DNA from: CALJFL01 sp963669435
GTDB taxonomy: Bacteria; Pseudomonadota; Gammaproteobacteria; Pseudomonadales; Halieaceae
DNA length: 64,000 nt
Assembly (NCBI GenBank): GCA_963669435.1
Contig: OY770025.1
Location: forward strand, 1,922,001 to 1,986,000
Reading direction: 5' to 3'
Part shown: piece after piece, positions 1 to 8,603 of the stretch
How positions within the stretch are numbered: the stretch's first letter is position 1
Layout: every line of letters begins with the position of its first letter
Position numbers and translations under genes: made by a program
The notes under the pieces: generated by a model
Seen by the model: only the letters and a program-made list of their open reading frames with translations
The model's database searches: none
What the model was told of the DNA's origin: nothing

Positions 1-505
1 AGTGATGCTCGCCTATGTGGGTGTGTTGATAATTGCCACCAAAGGGAGTCTGCTGGCACTGGCCTTTGATAGCCTGGCGGGCGTAATGCTGGCGCTGGCC
101 AGCACCGTGCTGTGGGCACTGTACTGGATTTTTAGTACACGCAATGAACGCGAGCCTGTGGTCTCGCTGTGCCTCAACTTTATCTGCGCCTTGCCGATTG
201 CCTGGATTGTCTGCGTGGCGTTTTCCAGCGTTGGACCCGTCAGTTCAAGCAGCCTGGCTGCAACCGCTTACATTGGGTTTTTTGAGATGGGACTCACCTT
301 TGTGCTGTGGTCAGCCGCATTGCGGTTGAGTACAGCGGTGTCGCGGGTAGCTAACCTGATATTCCTGTCCCCACTTATCTCGCTGGTGTTCATTACGCTG
401 ATACTGGACGAGGCTATTCACCCCGCCACCCTGGTTGGCCTGGGGCTTATTATTCCCGCCTTGCTTATTCAACAGTCGCAGCAACCGAGTTCGGCCCATG
501 GCTGA
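1..505 (+). CDS. EamA/DMT-family permease, C-terminal part (5' end outside window)
   Basis: Hydrophobic protein of about 167 visible residues with five or more membrane-spanning stretches, in the pattern of the second EamA repeat of drug/metabolite transporter (DMT) permeases. The reading frame is open to the left edge, so the N-terminal half lies outside the window and the GTG at position 2 is probably internal. The family exports small metabolites or amino acids across the inner membrane; the substrate cannot be told. Its last codons overlap the start of the following FAN1-like nuclease gene by 8 bases, so the two are probably co-transcribed. Confidence 0.85.
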   Translation, partial: VMLAYVGVLIIATKGSLLALAFDSLAGVMLALASTVLWALYWIFSTRNEREPVVSLCLNFICALPIAWIVCVAFSSVGPVSSSSLAATAYIGFFEMGLTFVLWSAALRLSTAVSRVANLIFLSPLISLVFITLILDEAIHPATLVGLGLIIPALLIQQSQQPSSAHG

Positions 506-2189
506 TGCGCGGAAGACGGGCGGGTCTGCTGCCGCTGTCGAGTTGTCCCCGTTCTACTACCTGCACAATTTCCAGCTTTTGTATGAGGCAGTGGTGGAGC
601 AGTACCACGATCTGCTACTGGAAGGTGAGCGCCGATTTATTCAATGCCTGCGCGACTTGCCGCAGCCCGCCGCGTGTTTGTATGTAAGGTTGATCTCCAG
701 AGTGGGGCCAGTATTTCGATGTGCACAGCTACAGTATGACGAGATAGAAGATATTCCCGCTGCCTTGGAGATCCTGGTGGCCTCGGGTCTGGTACAGCCG
801 GTTGAGGCTCTGACGTTGGAGTTGGTGGCCCAATTATTCACCCGCACCGAACTCGGTTCTGTCTACGCTGAATATATCCCCAACCAAAGACAACGGCTTA
901 GCAAAATGGAACTGGTGGCGGTCTTGGAAGAGTTGGACCTTGATGACCACGCGCATTGGCAGCAGGTACATCGCGTTACCGGTGAAGTGTTTGTCGAGCC
1001 GCTTGGAAGCCACGAGGTTGCGTTGCTGGAGCTGCTGTTTTTTGGCAATCGCAGGCAGGGACTGACGGACTTTGTATTGAGTGATCTCGGTGTCGCCCGG
1101 TACTACCCATACCGCATCGATCTGCAGAATCGCTTTTTTACCAGCCGACGTGCTGTTGACGAATACATCGTCTGTGGGGAATTGGGAGACTCTCACTACG
1201 AGTGGCAGGACGACGGTAGTCCGGAAGCGCTGCTGGCTTTAGCCAGGCGTTTGTTGCTGATCCCTTTCGAGTATGCGTCCAGCGAGCACCGCTGGTATCG
1301 CTTGTGTAACCGCGTGGCCCGGGATCTGGAGCGCCTTGGCGAGCTTGAGCTGGCGCTGGAATTGTACCGTCGAAGTCAGCTCCATCCCGCCCGCGAACGA
1401 GAGGTACGCGTGCTCGAGGCTCTCGACGAATGGCAGGTCGCCTTGCAATGTATTGAGCGTATTGTTGCCGCTCCCTGGTGTGAGGAAGAACTGGACGCTG
1501 TTGCGCGCATCCGGCCGCGCCTGTATAGGCAGTTAGGGCAAGCTTATCAGCGCAGATCGCCAGACAAGTTTGAGGAGATAGCGTTGACCGTGAAGCGACA
1601 AACGGGTTCTGTCGAGCGCGACACCGCGGCCAGCCTGACCGAAAACTGGTCTTCGCTTCACTATGTTGAAAATACGTTGATGAACGCGCTTTTTGGGCTG
1701 GCATTTTGGGAGGTTATATTTGAGCCCGTGGAAGGCGCATTCTTCAATCCCTACCAAAGTGCTCCCAGGGACCTGTATGCGCAGGGCTTTGTCAGCCGGC
1801 GCGCGCAACTCATCGAAGACCGATTCACTGAGTTGGAGCGCGCTCATCTGCCTGACCTGCTGGTTACGGCTTATCAACGATATGTGGGTTACCAATGCGC
1901 TGCAGTAAACTGGAAGGCCCTGACTGAAACGTTGATCGAACAGGCAGCGTACTACATACCGGCACAACATCTGCTGGCCGTCTGGCGGCGCATGCTTTTT
2001 GACCTGGGGCAGAACCGCCGCGGCTTTCCCGATCTTATCGCCTTCGGGGACGCGCCGGGCGCATACCAGATGATCGAAGTTAAAGGCCCGGGAGACAAAC
2101 TTCAGGACAGCCAGAAGCGTTGGTTGCGTTTTTTTCAGCAGCAGCAGATACCCGCGGTAGTGGCACAGGTAAGCTGGTCGCATGATTGA
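498..2189 (+). CDS. FAN1-like VRR-NUC domain nuclease
   Basis: About 563 residues. The C-terminus carries a VRR-NUC nuclease fold of the PD-(D/E)XK class: FPDLIAF with Asp512, then IEVK with Glu527 and Lys529, followed by the family's QKRW helix. Length and layout (N-terminal DNA-binding part, helical middle, C-terminal nuclease) fit bacterial homologues of Fanconi-associated nuclease 1, which cut 5' flaps and unhook interstrand crosslinks in vitro. I chose the ATG at 498 because upstream in-frame starts lie deep inside the permease gene and the protein then begins MADARK. The stop overlaps the start of the helicase gene by 8 bases, so the two proteins are probably made together. The human HIRAN domain is not present. 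Family assignment is secure; the crosslink-repair role is inferred from homologues. Confidence 0.88.
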   Translation: MADARKTGGSAAAVELSPFYYLHNFQLLYEAVVEQYHDLLLEGERRFIQCLRDLPQPAACLYVRLISRVGPVFRCAQLQYDEIEDIPAALEILVASGLVQPVEALTLELVAQLFTRTELGSVYAEYIPNQRQRLSKMELVAVLEELDLDDHAHWQQVHRVTGEVFVEPLGSHEVALLELLFFGNRRQGLTDFVLSDLGVARYYPYRIDLQNRFFTSRRAVDEYIVCGELGDSHYEWQDDGSPEALLALARRLLLIPFEYASSEHRWYRLCNRVARDLERLGELELALELYRRSQLHPAREREVRVLEALDEWQVALQCIERIVAAPWCEEELDAVARIRPRLYRQLGQAYQRRSPDKFEEIALTVKRQTGSVERDTAASLTENWSSLHYVENTLMNALFGLAFWEVIFEPVEGAFFNPYQSAPRDLYAQGFVSRRAQLIEDRFTELERAHLPDLLVTAYQRYVGYQCAAVNWKALTETLIEQAAYYIPAQHLLAVWRRMLFDLGQNRRGFPDLIAFGDAPGAYQMIEVKGPGDKLQDSQKRWLRFFQQQQIPAVVAQVSWSHD

Positions 2190-4518
2190 ACGTAGTGTAA
2201 CCGTGGGGGAGTTGGTGCACTTTTGTGCGCGCACAGGTGATATCGACCACCGTTTCATGCCGTCGCCCACCGGGGCCGAGGGTGTTGAGGGCCACCAGCG
2301 CATTTATCGGCGCCGCCCCCACAGTTACCAGCCAGAGTTTCCGGTCTCGGGGGTGTGTGAGTCCGAAGGTGTCAAGCTGACAATTAGCGGTCGTGCTGAT
2401 GGATTTGACCTGGCGCAGGGCCGGGTCGAGGAGATCAAGACCTGCCGTGTCGAGCCTGGTGGAATCCCGCAGGCAATAACGCAGTTACACCTGGCACAGG
2501 CGAGGCTTTACGCGGCATTAATCTGTGAGGCGCTGGCGCTGCCAGAACTGGAGGTGCGCCTGACCTGGTTGCACCTGGACGCGGACCGAGAGTACCCGCT
2601 GACGCAGCAATATGGGCGAGCAGAACTGGATGCGTTCTTGCAGCAGTGTGTCGATACTTATTGCCATTGGTGCGCGTGGTGGACGGGACTGCGTCGAGAA
2701 CAGGACCAGGCCCTGCACGACCTACGCTTTCCCCACGATGAGTTTCGGACAGGGCAAAGAGAACTGTCTGAACTGGTGTACAAATGTGTCGATCGCGCCG
2801 GCCAGTTAATGCTTGAGGCGCCCACAGGTATTGGCAAGACTGCCGCAGTGATTTACCCGGCATTGAAGGCACTGGCAACAAATAAGCATGACCGCGTCAT
2901 TTTTTCCACAGCCAAAGTTGCCGGCCGTCGCGTTGCTGAACAGACGCTGGAAACTCTGGAGACGCAGGGGCTGGTTCTGCGCCGCCTGTCGCTTACGGCT
3001 AAAGATTCGATCTGCCTGTCACCTGGGAAAGCGTGCCATGCACAGGATTGTCCCTACGCGGTAAATTTTTTCGACAAGCTCGCGACAGCCCGCAAGGCGG
3101 CTGTGGGCCGAGGGCGATTGAACCGCGAGTCGCTTGTCGCCCTGGCTCAAGAGTTTGATCTTTGCCCCTATTACCTCAGTCTCGAATTGCTGCCCTGGGT
3201 TGATGTGGTTATCGCCGATCTACATTACCTGTACAGCCTGACCGCGACACTGGCTTCGCAGATTAGCGGTGACGGTCTGCGTTGGACGGCGCTGGTCGAT
3301 GAAGCCCACAACCTGCCGACCCGAGCCCGCGATATGTTCCGTGCGTCGCTGGCAAAGTCTGAACTGATGGCCGCCCGCCGTGAGCCGCCCGCGAGTGTTG
3401 CGACTTCGCTTAATCGAGTTAATCGCGTGTTGTTGCAGATGCAAAAGCGCGACTGGAAACAGCCTGATTTTCATAGCGAGAGTGAAATCGACGACAAGCT
3501 CTTGCAGAGCTTGAATGATTTTGTGGCCTGTGTGGGAGAGCAGTTAGCTGAGGATGTCACACTGCTTCAGCGCCACCGCGCGCTCATGGACTTTTACTTT
3601 TCGGTGCTGCAGTTTTTGCGAGTTGCGGAGAAATGGGGTTCGGAATTTCGGTTTGAAATGTATCGCGGGAAAGGTAAACAGAGCCTGACGTGTGTTCTGA
3701 ATTGCCTTGATCCGGCACGCTTGCTGGCGGAAAAACATTCGCTGTTACATGCCAGCATCAGTTTCTCAGCCACACTCTCCCCTGGTGACTGGCTGCGTGC
3801 AGGGTTGGGGTTGGGAGATGCGGCGGTGTATCGCCAGGTTGATTCGCCTTTTGCCCCTGAGCAATTGCAGGTGATGATTAACACAGATATCGATACGCGC
3901 TTCCGCAGCCGGCAGCAATCGCTTCCGCAGTTGGCCCGCCGAATAGACGCCTGGCTTGATCAACACCAGGGCAACTGCATTGTATACTTTCCGTCCTATC
4001 GATACATGGATGATTGTCTTCAGCTGCTGCAAAATTCTGCGCGCACTCGCTGGGTACAGACACCTCGTGTTCAGGGAACGAAGGCACAGCGAGCCAAGGC
4101 AGAGGGAACTAAGACAGAGGAATTACCCGACCTGCTCGCTCGTGAGCGCAATGTGGTGGCGTTCTGTATTCTCGGCGGTGCTTTAGGGGAAGGCGTTGAT
4201 CTGCCAGGAAAACTGCTGACGTCGGTGGTGATTGTGGGCGTAGGGCTGCCGCAGTTCGGCAACGACAGTGAGCAGCTCCGGGAGCACTTTGACCGCGAGT
4301 GTGGAAGGGGATTCGAGTACGCCTACCTCTATCCCGGGCTACAGAAAGTCAACCAGGCACTGGGGCGGGTGGTACGTGACGCCACCGACAGTGGCCACGC
4401 GCTGTTAATCGATAGCCGCTACGCTAGCGCTCAGTATCGACAGCTGCTCGCGCCCTGGTGGCAGTACGGTTTCCAGACCGGTGGTTTATCCAGGCCGGCT
4501 CAGACGGCCGGGCGGTAA
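2182..4518 (+). CDS. Rad3/DinG-type ATP-dependent DNA helicase with N-terminal PD-(D/E)XK nuclease domain
   Basis: 778 residues. The N-terminal ~160 residues look like a Cas4/RecB-type nuclease core: Asp73 in RADGFD, then EEIK with Glu84 and Lys86, and a QLHLAQ helix. A superfamily 2 XPD/DinG helicase follows: Walker A APTGIGKT (213-220), four cysteines at 278, 285, 290 and 328 spaced as for the XPD/DinG iron-sulfur cluster, and a DEAH box at 373-376. The C-terminal motor half includes GEGVDLPG and a QALGR-type motif VI. Such helicases unwind 5'-3' and act in repair or on R-loops. Translation is coupled to the FAN1-like gene. The 3' end overlaps the convergent methyltransferase gene by 19 bases. 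Confidence 0.9.
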   Translation: MIERSVTVGELVHFCARTGDIDHRFMPSPTGAEGVEGHQRIYRRRPHSYQPEFPVSGVCESEGVKLTISGRADGFDLAQGRVEEIKTCRVEPGGIPQAITQLHLAQARLYAALICEALALPELEVRLTWLHLDADREYPLTQQYGRAELDAFLQQCVDTYCHWCAWWTGLRREQDQALHDLRFPHDEFRTGQRELSELVYKCVDRAGQLMLEAPTGIGKTAAVIYPALKALATNKHDRVIFSTAKVAGRRVAEQTLETLETQGLVLRRLSLTAKDSICLSPGKACHAQDCPYAVNFFDKLATARKAAVGRGRLNRESLVALAQEFDLCPYYLSLELLPWVDVVIADLHYLYSLTATLASQISGDGLRWTALVDEAHNLPTRARDMFRASLAKSELMAARREPPASVATSLNRVNRVLLQMQKRDWKQPDFHSESEIDDKLLQSLNDFVACVGEQLAEDVTLLQRHRALMDFYFSVLQFLRVAEKWGSEFRFEMYRGKGKQSLTCVLNCLDPARLLAEKHSLLHASISFSATLSPGDWLRAGLGLGDAAVYRQVDSPFAPEQLQVMINTDIDTRFRSRQQSLPQLARRIDAWLDQHQGNCIVYFPSYRYMDDCLQLLQNSARTRWVQTPRVQGTKAQRAKAEGTKTEELPDLLARERNVVAFCILGGALGEGVDLPGKLLTSVVIVGVGLPQFGNDSEQLREHFDRECGRGFEYAYLYPGLQKVNQALGRVVRDATDSGHALLIDSRYASAQYRQLLAPWWQYGFQTGGLSRPAQTAGR

Positions 4519-5762
4519 CCTGGCTTGGTAAAGGCCAGTTGGACGGTACCGATGATCCGCTCCCGGAAGCCACCCTCGCAATAGCACAGATAGAATTCCC
4601 ACATGCGAATGAAGCGCTGGTCGAAGCCCATGGTCTGAATCTTGGGCACCTGCGCCAGAAAGCGATTGCGCCAGTCCGCGAGTGTGAGGGCATAATCCAG
4701 GGTAATGTCGCGCAAATGAACCATCTGCATGTCGGTGTTTTTCGCCAGGTGCTGGGCGATGACGCTGATGGACGGGAGGCAGCCACCGGGAAAGATATAG
4801 CGCTTGATGAAATCGACGTTTTTGCGAGCCTGCTCGTAGCGCTGGTCAGTCATGGTGATCGCCTGGATAACCATCTTGCCATGTGGCTTCAGTAGCTTGC
4901 TGCAGCACTGGAAATAGCTGTCATAAAACTCGTGACCCACCGCCTCGATCATTTCTATCGACACCAGTTTGTCATAGCTGCCCTGAAGGTCACGGTAGTC
5001 CTCGCACAGTACCGTCACCCGGTCCTCCAGGCCCAATGCCTTTACGCGTTCAACGGCGTGGGCGTATTGCTCCGCGGAAATGGTCGTGGTTGTTACTCGA
5101 CAGCCATAGTGGGTGGCCGCATAAATGGCCATGCCGCCCCAACCTGTGCCAATTTCCAACAGGTGATCGTCAGGGCTTAGCTCCAGCTGGCGGCAGATTT
5201 CAGCGAGTTTTTCTTCGGCGGCAAGTTCCAGTGTTTGTGCCTCCTCGGTATAGATGGCAGAGGAGTACATCATGGTTGGATCCAGGAACAGACGGAAAAA
5301 ATCGTTGCCCAGGTCATAGTGTGCAGAGATGTTCTTTCTCGATCCTTCGTGACTGTTGCGGTTCATGCGGTGCGAGAGCGCCAGCGCCAGCTTCACGTAC
5401 CAGCGCTGGTTGCTTTCCATCGATTCCATGGCACTCATATTGGCGCTGAATAAACGCGTTACCGCGGTCAGGTCGGCTGCGGACCAATCGCCGTCCATAT
5501 AGGCCTCGCCGGATGCAATGGTGCCGCCGGTTAAAATTCTTCCATACACTCTGCGATCGTGCACGGTCACCTGTGCATGGGGTTCGCCCGCCCCGCCACG
5601 GTTACCAAACTCCAGGGTCTCGTCGCCGTCAAACACGGTGAGACTGCCCACCTTGATATTGTCGAGCACCCGCATGAGCAGCTTTCTGGACAGCTCATGC
5701 ATGGGCTGTAGTCGCCAGGTTTGCGGCAGTAGGTTATTGGTACCGATTCGAGTCGTGCTCAC
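4500..5762 (-). CDS. CFA-synthase-like SAM-dependent phospholipid methyltransferase
   Basis: 420 residues, homologous over its whole length to cyclopropane-fatty-acyl-phospholipid synthase: an N-terminal lipid-binding part, AHYDLGNDFF at about 147-156, the SAM loop EIGTGWGG (203-210), the VGVTISAEQ-like strand, and the IFPGGCLPS segment. Two residues that bind bicarbonate in E. coli CFA synthase differ: the YSCA cysteine is Ser168 (YSSA) and the LLHTIG histidine is Gln300. Glu273 is kept. It may therefore methylate unsaturated acyl chains without closing a cyclopropane, as UfaM/10-methyl-type enzymes do; this is inference. GTG start one base after the DUF1365 stop. It is the third gene of the leftward operon behind the ECF-type promoter at 7824-7853. 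Confidence 0.88.
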   Translation of the reverse strand: MSTTRIGTNNLLPQTWRLQPMHELSRKLLMRVLDNIKVGSLTVFDGDETLEFGNRGGAGEPHAQVTVHDRRVYGRILTGGTIASGEAYMDGDWSAADLTAVTRLFSANMSAMESMESNQRWYVKLALALSHRMNRNSHEGSRKNISAHYDLGNDFFRLFLDPTMMYSSAIYTEEAQTLELAAEEKLAEICRQLELSPDDHLLEIGTGWGGMAIYAATHYGCRVTTTTISAEQYAHAVERVKALGLEDRVTVLCEDYRDLQGSYDKLVSIEMIEAVGHEFYDSYFQCCSKLLKPHGKMVIQAITMTDQRYEQARKNVDFIKRYIFPGGCLPSISVIAQHLAKNTDMQMVHLRDITLDYALTLADWRNRFLAQVPKIQTMGFDQRFIRMWEFYLCYCEGGFRERIIGTVQLAFTKPGYRPAV

Positions 5763-5763
5763 G

Positions 5764-6519
5764 TCATGCTCCAGATGTGTGGGTTTGAGGGTGCGGGATA
5801 AAGGGAATGCGTTTCAGCCAGAGGCGCAGTGCCTGCCAATAGATGGCCAGCGCCACCTTGGTGGTCATCAGAGGGAAGCGCAGCAAGATCCGGTTTAATA
5901 CCTGGCGGGTCATGGGTTCTGCCTGCAAGGTCAGCGTAGCGTCAAATACCTTGCCATCTTCGCTGGTGTTATCCATGTGCAGCACCAGTTTGTCGTCGGG
6001 GGTGTTGCTGCGCCAGTGGTAACGCATTGCCATGTGCATAAATGGTGAGACATGGAATGCCTTGTCAAATTGCGTTTCCAGCCAGTGCCCGGCCTTGGGG
6101 CCACGCAGGACGTAGCTGTGGCGTTCATTCCAGGGGGTGTTGTTGACTTCGGCCACCAGAAACTCGAGGCGGCTTTCGTCTTCGCTGAAACAGTAGTAGC
6201 AGGCGATCGGGTTCATCTGGATGCCGAAGTAGCGCATATTGGCCAGAAGATAGATCGGTCCCTGGTGGTCTACACCGGTCTCCTCCCTGATCCGGCGGCG
6301 AACCTCCTGTTCCAGCGGCTGTGTCGGGTCCCCCAGGAAATCGCTGCGCTTGAAGCGGGCCAGTGCGGGGCGCTCAGCGGACCACCAGCGGCTGGTGTTA
6401 AACAACTGCGGCAGCTCTTGCAGGCAGATATAAGGCATGAAGACCCGGTAACTGAAATCGTGGGGTTTTGGCAGATGCCGGCGGTGCCGAACCGTGCCGG
6501 TATAGATTCTGGACTTCAT
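5764..6519 (-). CDS. DUF1365 family protein
   Basis: 251 residues, recognised as DUF1365 from the opening KSRIYTGTVRHRRHLPKPHDFSYRVFMPYI and from NPIACYYCFS and EVNNTPWNERHSY in the middle. The family's biochemical role is not established. It travels with the flavoprotein and CFA-like methyltransferase next to ECF sigma/ChrR pairs in many proteobacteria, which points to fatty-acyl chain modification during photo-oxidative stress. Its ATG overlaps the stop of the upstream flavoprotein gene by 4 bases (ATGA), and its stop lies one base before the methyltransferase start, so all three are translated as one unit. No signal peptide; probably cytoplasmic or peripheral to the membrane. Confidence 0.9.
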   Translation of the reverse strand: MKSRIYTGTVRHRRHLPKPHDFSYRVFMPYICLQELPQLFNTSRWWSAERPALARFKRSDFLGDPTQPLEQEVRRRIREETGVDHQGPIYLLANMRYFGIQMNPIACYYCFSEDESRLEFLVAEVNNTPWNERHSYVLRGPKAGHWLETQFDKAFHVSPFMHMAMRYHWRSNTPDDKLVLHMDNTSEDGKVFDATLTLQAEPMTRQVLNRILLRFPLMTTKVALAIYWQALRLWLKRIPFIPHPQTHTSGA

Positions 6520-7778
6520 GCCGCGGCGCGTACCTGCTGATTCAGGGCGTCGGCGACGCGCAGCGCGCTAACCACGCCGTCTTCATGAAATCCATTGCGC
6601 CAATAGGCACCGCAGTACCAGGTGTTCAGTGGCCCATTTATCTCCTGCCAGCGGGCCTGGGCCTCGATACCTGCGACTGAGAAAACCGGGTGCGCATAGG
6701 AAAATGTACCCAGGATCTTGTGCGGGTTGATGGCTTTTGTGTCGTTGAGTGTCACGCAGAACGTTTCCGGAGCCTCGATGCCCTGGAGGATATTCATATT
6801 GTAGGTCACCGTTGCGTTGGGTCTACCTGGCATAAGGCGATAATTCCAACTTGACCAGGTTTTTTCCAGTCTGGGCAGCATCTGGGTGTCGGTATGAAGC
6901 ACCACCTCATTGTCCTGGTAGGGCAGTTTACCCAGAATATCTGACTCAGCTGCCGTGGGTTCATCCAGCATAGCAAGGGCCTGGTCGGAATGTGTCGCTA
7001 TCACAACCTGGTCGAACTCCATGTTCCGGCCATCACCCAGTTCGATCACCACGCGACCGCTCATAGGTCGGGATATTTTTCGTACGGGTGAACTGGTATG
7101 GATTCTGTCTTCGAAGCGTGCGATCAGGGGAGCCAAATATTCGCGCGAGCCACCCTCAATGACGCGCCATTGAGGGCGGTCATTGACTGATAGCAGACCG
7201 TGGTTCTTGAAAAATCGCAGAAAGAAGGCAGCGGGAAAGTCCATGATGGTGGCGCTGTCAGCTGACCAAATGGCTGAGCCCATGGCGATCAGGTACTGGC
7301 GCTTGAACGCATCTGAGTAATGATTGCGCTCAAGGTAGCTCCCCAGTGTTTCATGCGGATCGAGGCGGCCTGCGTCAAGGTCGGCCACCGAGGCTTTGTT
7401 GAAGCGCAGAATGTCTCTCACCATGCCGATGAACCGCGGTGACAGCAGGTTGCGACGCTGGGCAAACAGGGCGTTCAGTCCGCTGCCAGAGTATTCGAGG
7501 CCGGAATCCGGGTCGGTTACCGAAAAGCCCATGGTTGTGGGCCTGGAACTGACGCCCAGGTCTTCCATCAATGTGATGAAATTAGGGTAGGTCCAGTCGT
7601 TAAAAACGATAAAGCCGGTATCGATCGCGTAGCGTCGAGTACCCAGCTGAACGTCTACGGTTGCCGTATGTCCGCCGATCTTACTGGCGGCCTCGAACAC
7701 CGTTACCTGGTGGTTCTTTTGCAGGTAGTAAGCGCACGCTAACCCCGAAATGCCCGAACCAATAACCGCTATTTTCAA
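6516..7778 (-). CDS. FAD-dependent oxidoreductase of the amine-oxidase/desaturase-like superfamily
   Basis: 420 residues with an N-terminal dinucleotide-binding fold (GSGISG at 7-12, then the acidic end of strand 2 at FEA and a GGH motif). It belongs to the NAD(P)-binding amine-oxidase-like proteins (COG2907 type) found with DUF1365 and CFA-like genes. Proteins of this kind take part in fatty-acid modification in the singlet-oxygen regulon of Rhodobacter. Whether this one introduces a double bond (as in furan fatty acid synthesis) is inference. The start is TTG: a good ribosome site (GAGG) lies 6 bases upstream and the protein then begins MKIAVIGSG. First gene of the leftward operon. Confidence 0.88.
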   Translation of the reverse strand: MKIAVIGSGISGLACAYYLQKNHQVTVFEAASKIGGHTATVDVQLGTRRYAIDTGFIVFNDWTYPNFITLMEDLGVSSRPTTMGFSVTDPDSGLEYSGSGLNALFAQRRNLLSPRFIGMVRDILRFNKASVADLDAGRLDPHETLGSYLERNHYSDAFKRQYLIAMGSAIWSADSATIMDFPAAFFLRFFKNHGLLSVNDRPQWRVIEGGSREYLAPLIARFEDRIHTSSPVRKISRPMSGRVVIELGDGRNMEFDQVVIATHSDQALAMLDEPTAAESDILGKLPYQDNEVVLHTDTQMLPRLEKTWSSWNYRLMPGRPNATVTYNMNILQGIEAPETFCVTLNDTKAINPHKILGTFSYAHPVFSVAGIEAQARWQEINGPLNTWYCGAYWRNGFHEDGVVSALRVADALNQQVRAAA

Positions 7779-7823
7779 CCTGCACCTCGTTTTGAAGGGA
7801 TTGTTGTCAGTATTCGTATGCCC

Positions 7824-7853
7824 AATGTACGCCCCTGTCAGGCCGGCGGATCA
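7824..7853 (-). promoter_or_regulatory. ECF-sigma (RpoE/ChrR-type) promoter for the flavoprotein-DUF1365-methyltransferase operon
   Basis: On the minus strand, TGATCC (7853-7848) is followed after exactly 18 bases by TACATT (7829-7824), some 45 bases before the TTG start of the flavoprotein gene. TGATCC with an 18-base spacer is the -35 element and spacing known for the Rhodobacter RpoE/ChrR group. The same arrangement occurs on the other strand for the sigma gene. Confidence 0.72.
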
Positions 7854-7936
7854 TTTGAATAGGGGTCCCCGCCTGGGCAGCCCCGGCAACCGGATAATGG
7901 TCGAGGTCTCTGGGCTTTATTAACGTCGAGTTGGTG

Positions 7937-7966
7937 TGATCCATCTGACATTCACTGGCGTATACT
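7937..7966 (+). promoter_or_regulatory. ECF-sigma (RpoE/ChrR-type) promoter for the sigma-chrR operon
   Basis: TGATCC (7937-7942), 18-base spacer, TATACT (7961-7966), 25 bases before the sigma factor ATG at 7992. It matches the divergent promoter at 7824-7853 in -35 sequence and spacer length, as expected for an autoregulated ECF sigma factor. Confidence 0.75.
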
Positions 7967-7991
7967 CGAAGGCAGGCTTTCAGGTAGTGGA

Positions 7992-8603
7992 ATGTTAGCA
8001 TTGGATGAAAAAAACGGAGACAGCGCTGCTGTCTCGAGCATAGCGACAGGACGCCGCGACGACGAGTGGAGTGAGTGCCTGGTGCTGATTGCCAGGGACC
8101 AGGACAGGGCGGCGTTCACGCGCTTGTTTCGACACTTTGCGCCGTTGATCAAGGCATTTGCATTGTCGGGGTCCACCATGTCGCAAATGCATGCCGACGA
8201 ACTGGTGCAGGAAGTGATGCTCAAGGCCTGGCAGAAGGCGGGCGGATTCAACCCGGAAAAGGCCGCCGCCAGCACCTGGATATACACGATTGCGCGCAAT
8301 TGCCGGACAGACATGTTCCGGCGACTGCAAAAGTTTGACACGCCGCTGGCAGCGGAGGATTTCACCCCGGATGTCGAGCATGAGGAGCCTTTGGCCCAAC
8401 TTCATAGCATGCGGGGTGGAGAGAAAGTGAGGGAGTTGATGCGATCTCTCCCCGCTGATCAGGCGCAGATCCTGGCAAAGGTATACATGGAGGGTAAATC
8501 CCACTCCGAGACGGCGGCAGAGCTCGATTTGCCGCTTGGAACCGTCAAGTCGCGTGTGCGGCTGGCATTACAGAAACTACAGATACAGTTAGAAAGACCA
8601 TGA
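7992..8603 (+). CDS. ECF RNA polymerase sigma factor, RpoE/ChrR-associated type
   Basis: 203 residues. Region 2 spans roughly 35-105, with the DELVQEVMLKAWQKA core-binding helix and STWIYTIARNCRTDMFRR for -10 recognition. Region 4 spans about 140-197 (SLPADQAQIL ... SHSETAAELDLPLGTVKSRVRLAL) and forms the -35 helix-turn-helix. The partner downstream is a ChrR-type anti-sigma whose start overlaps this stop by 4 bases, placing it in the ECF group that answers singlet oxygen. Matching TGATCC-N18 promoters lie in front of this gene and of the divergent lipid operon, so its likely regulon includes both. The inducing signal here is inferred from the family. Confidence 0.93.
   Translation: MLALDEKNGDSAAVSSIATGRRDDEWSECLVLIARDQDRAAFTRLFRHFAPLIKAFALSGSTMSQMHADELVQEVMLKAWQKAGGFNPEKAAASTWIYTIARNCRTDMFRRLQKFDTPLAAEDFTPDVEHEEPLAQLHSMRGGEKVRELMRSLPADQAQILAKVYMEGKSHSETAAELDLPLGTVKSRVRLALQKLQIQLERP

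Noticed and set aside
4458..4895. 145-codon plus-strand frame at the end of the helicase
   Set aside because: Antisense to the well-conserved C-terminus of the CFA-like methyltransferase; frame openness follows from codon bias.
7807..8001. Open frame of 64 codons on the minus strand between the flavoprotein and sigma genes
   Set aside because: It spans both ECF-type promoters and the sigma ribosome site, has no recognisable product and no ribosome site of its own.
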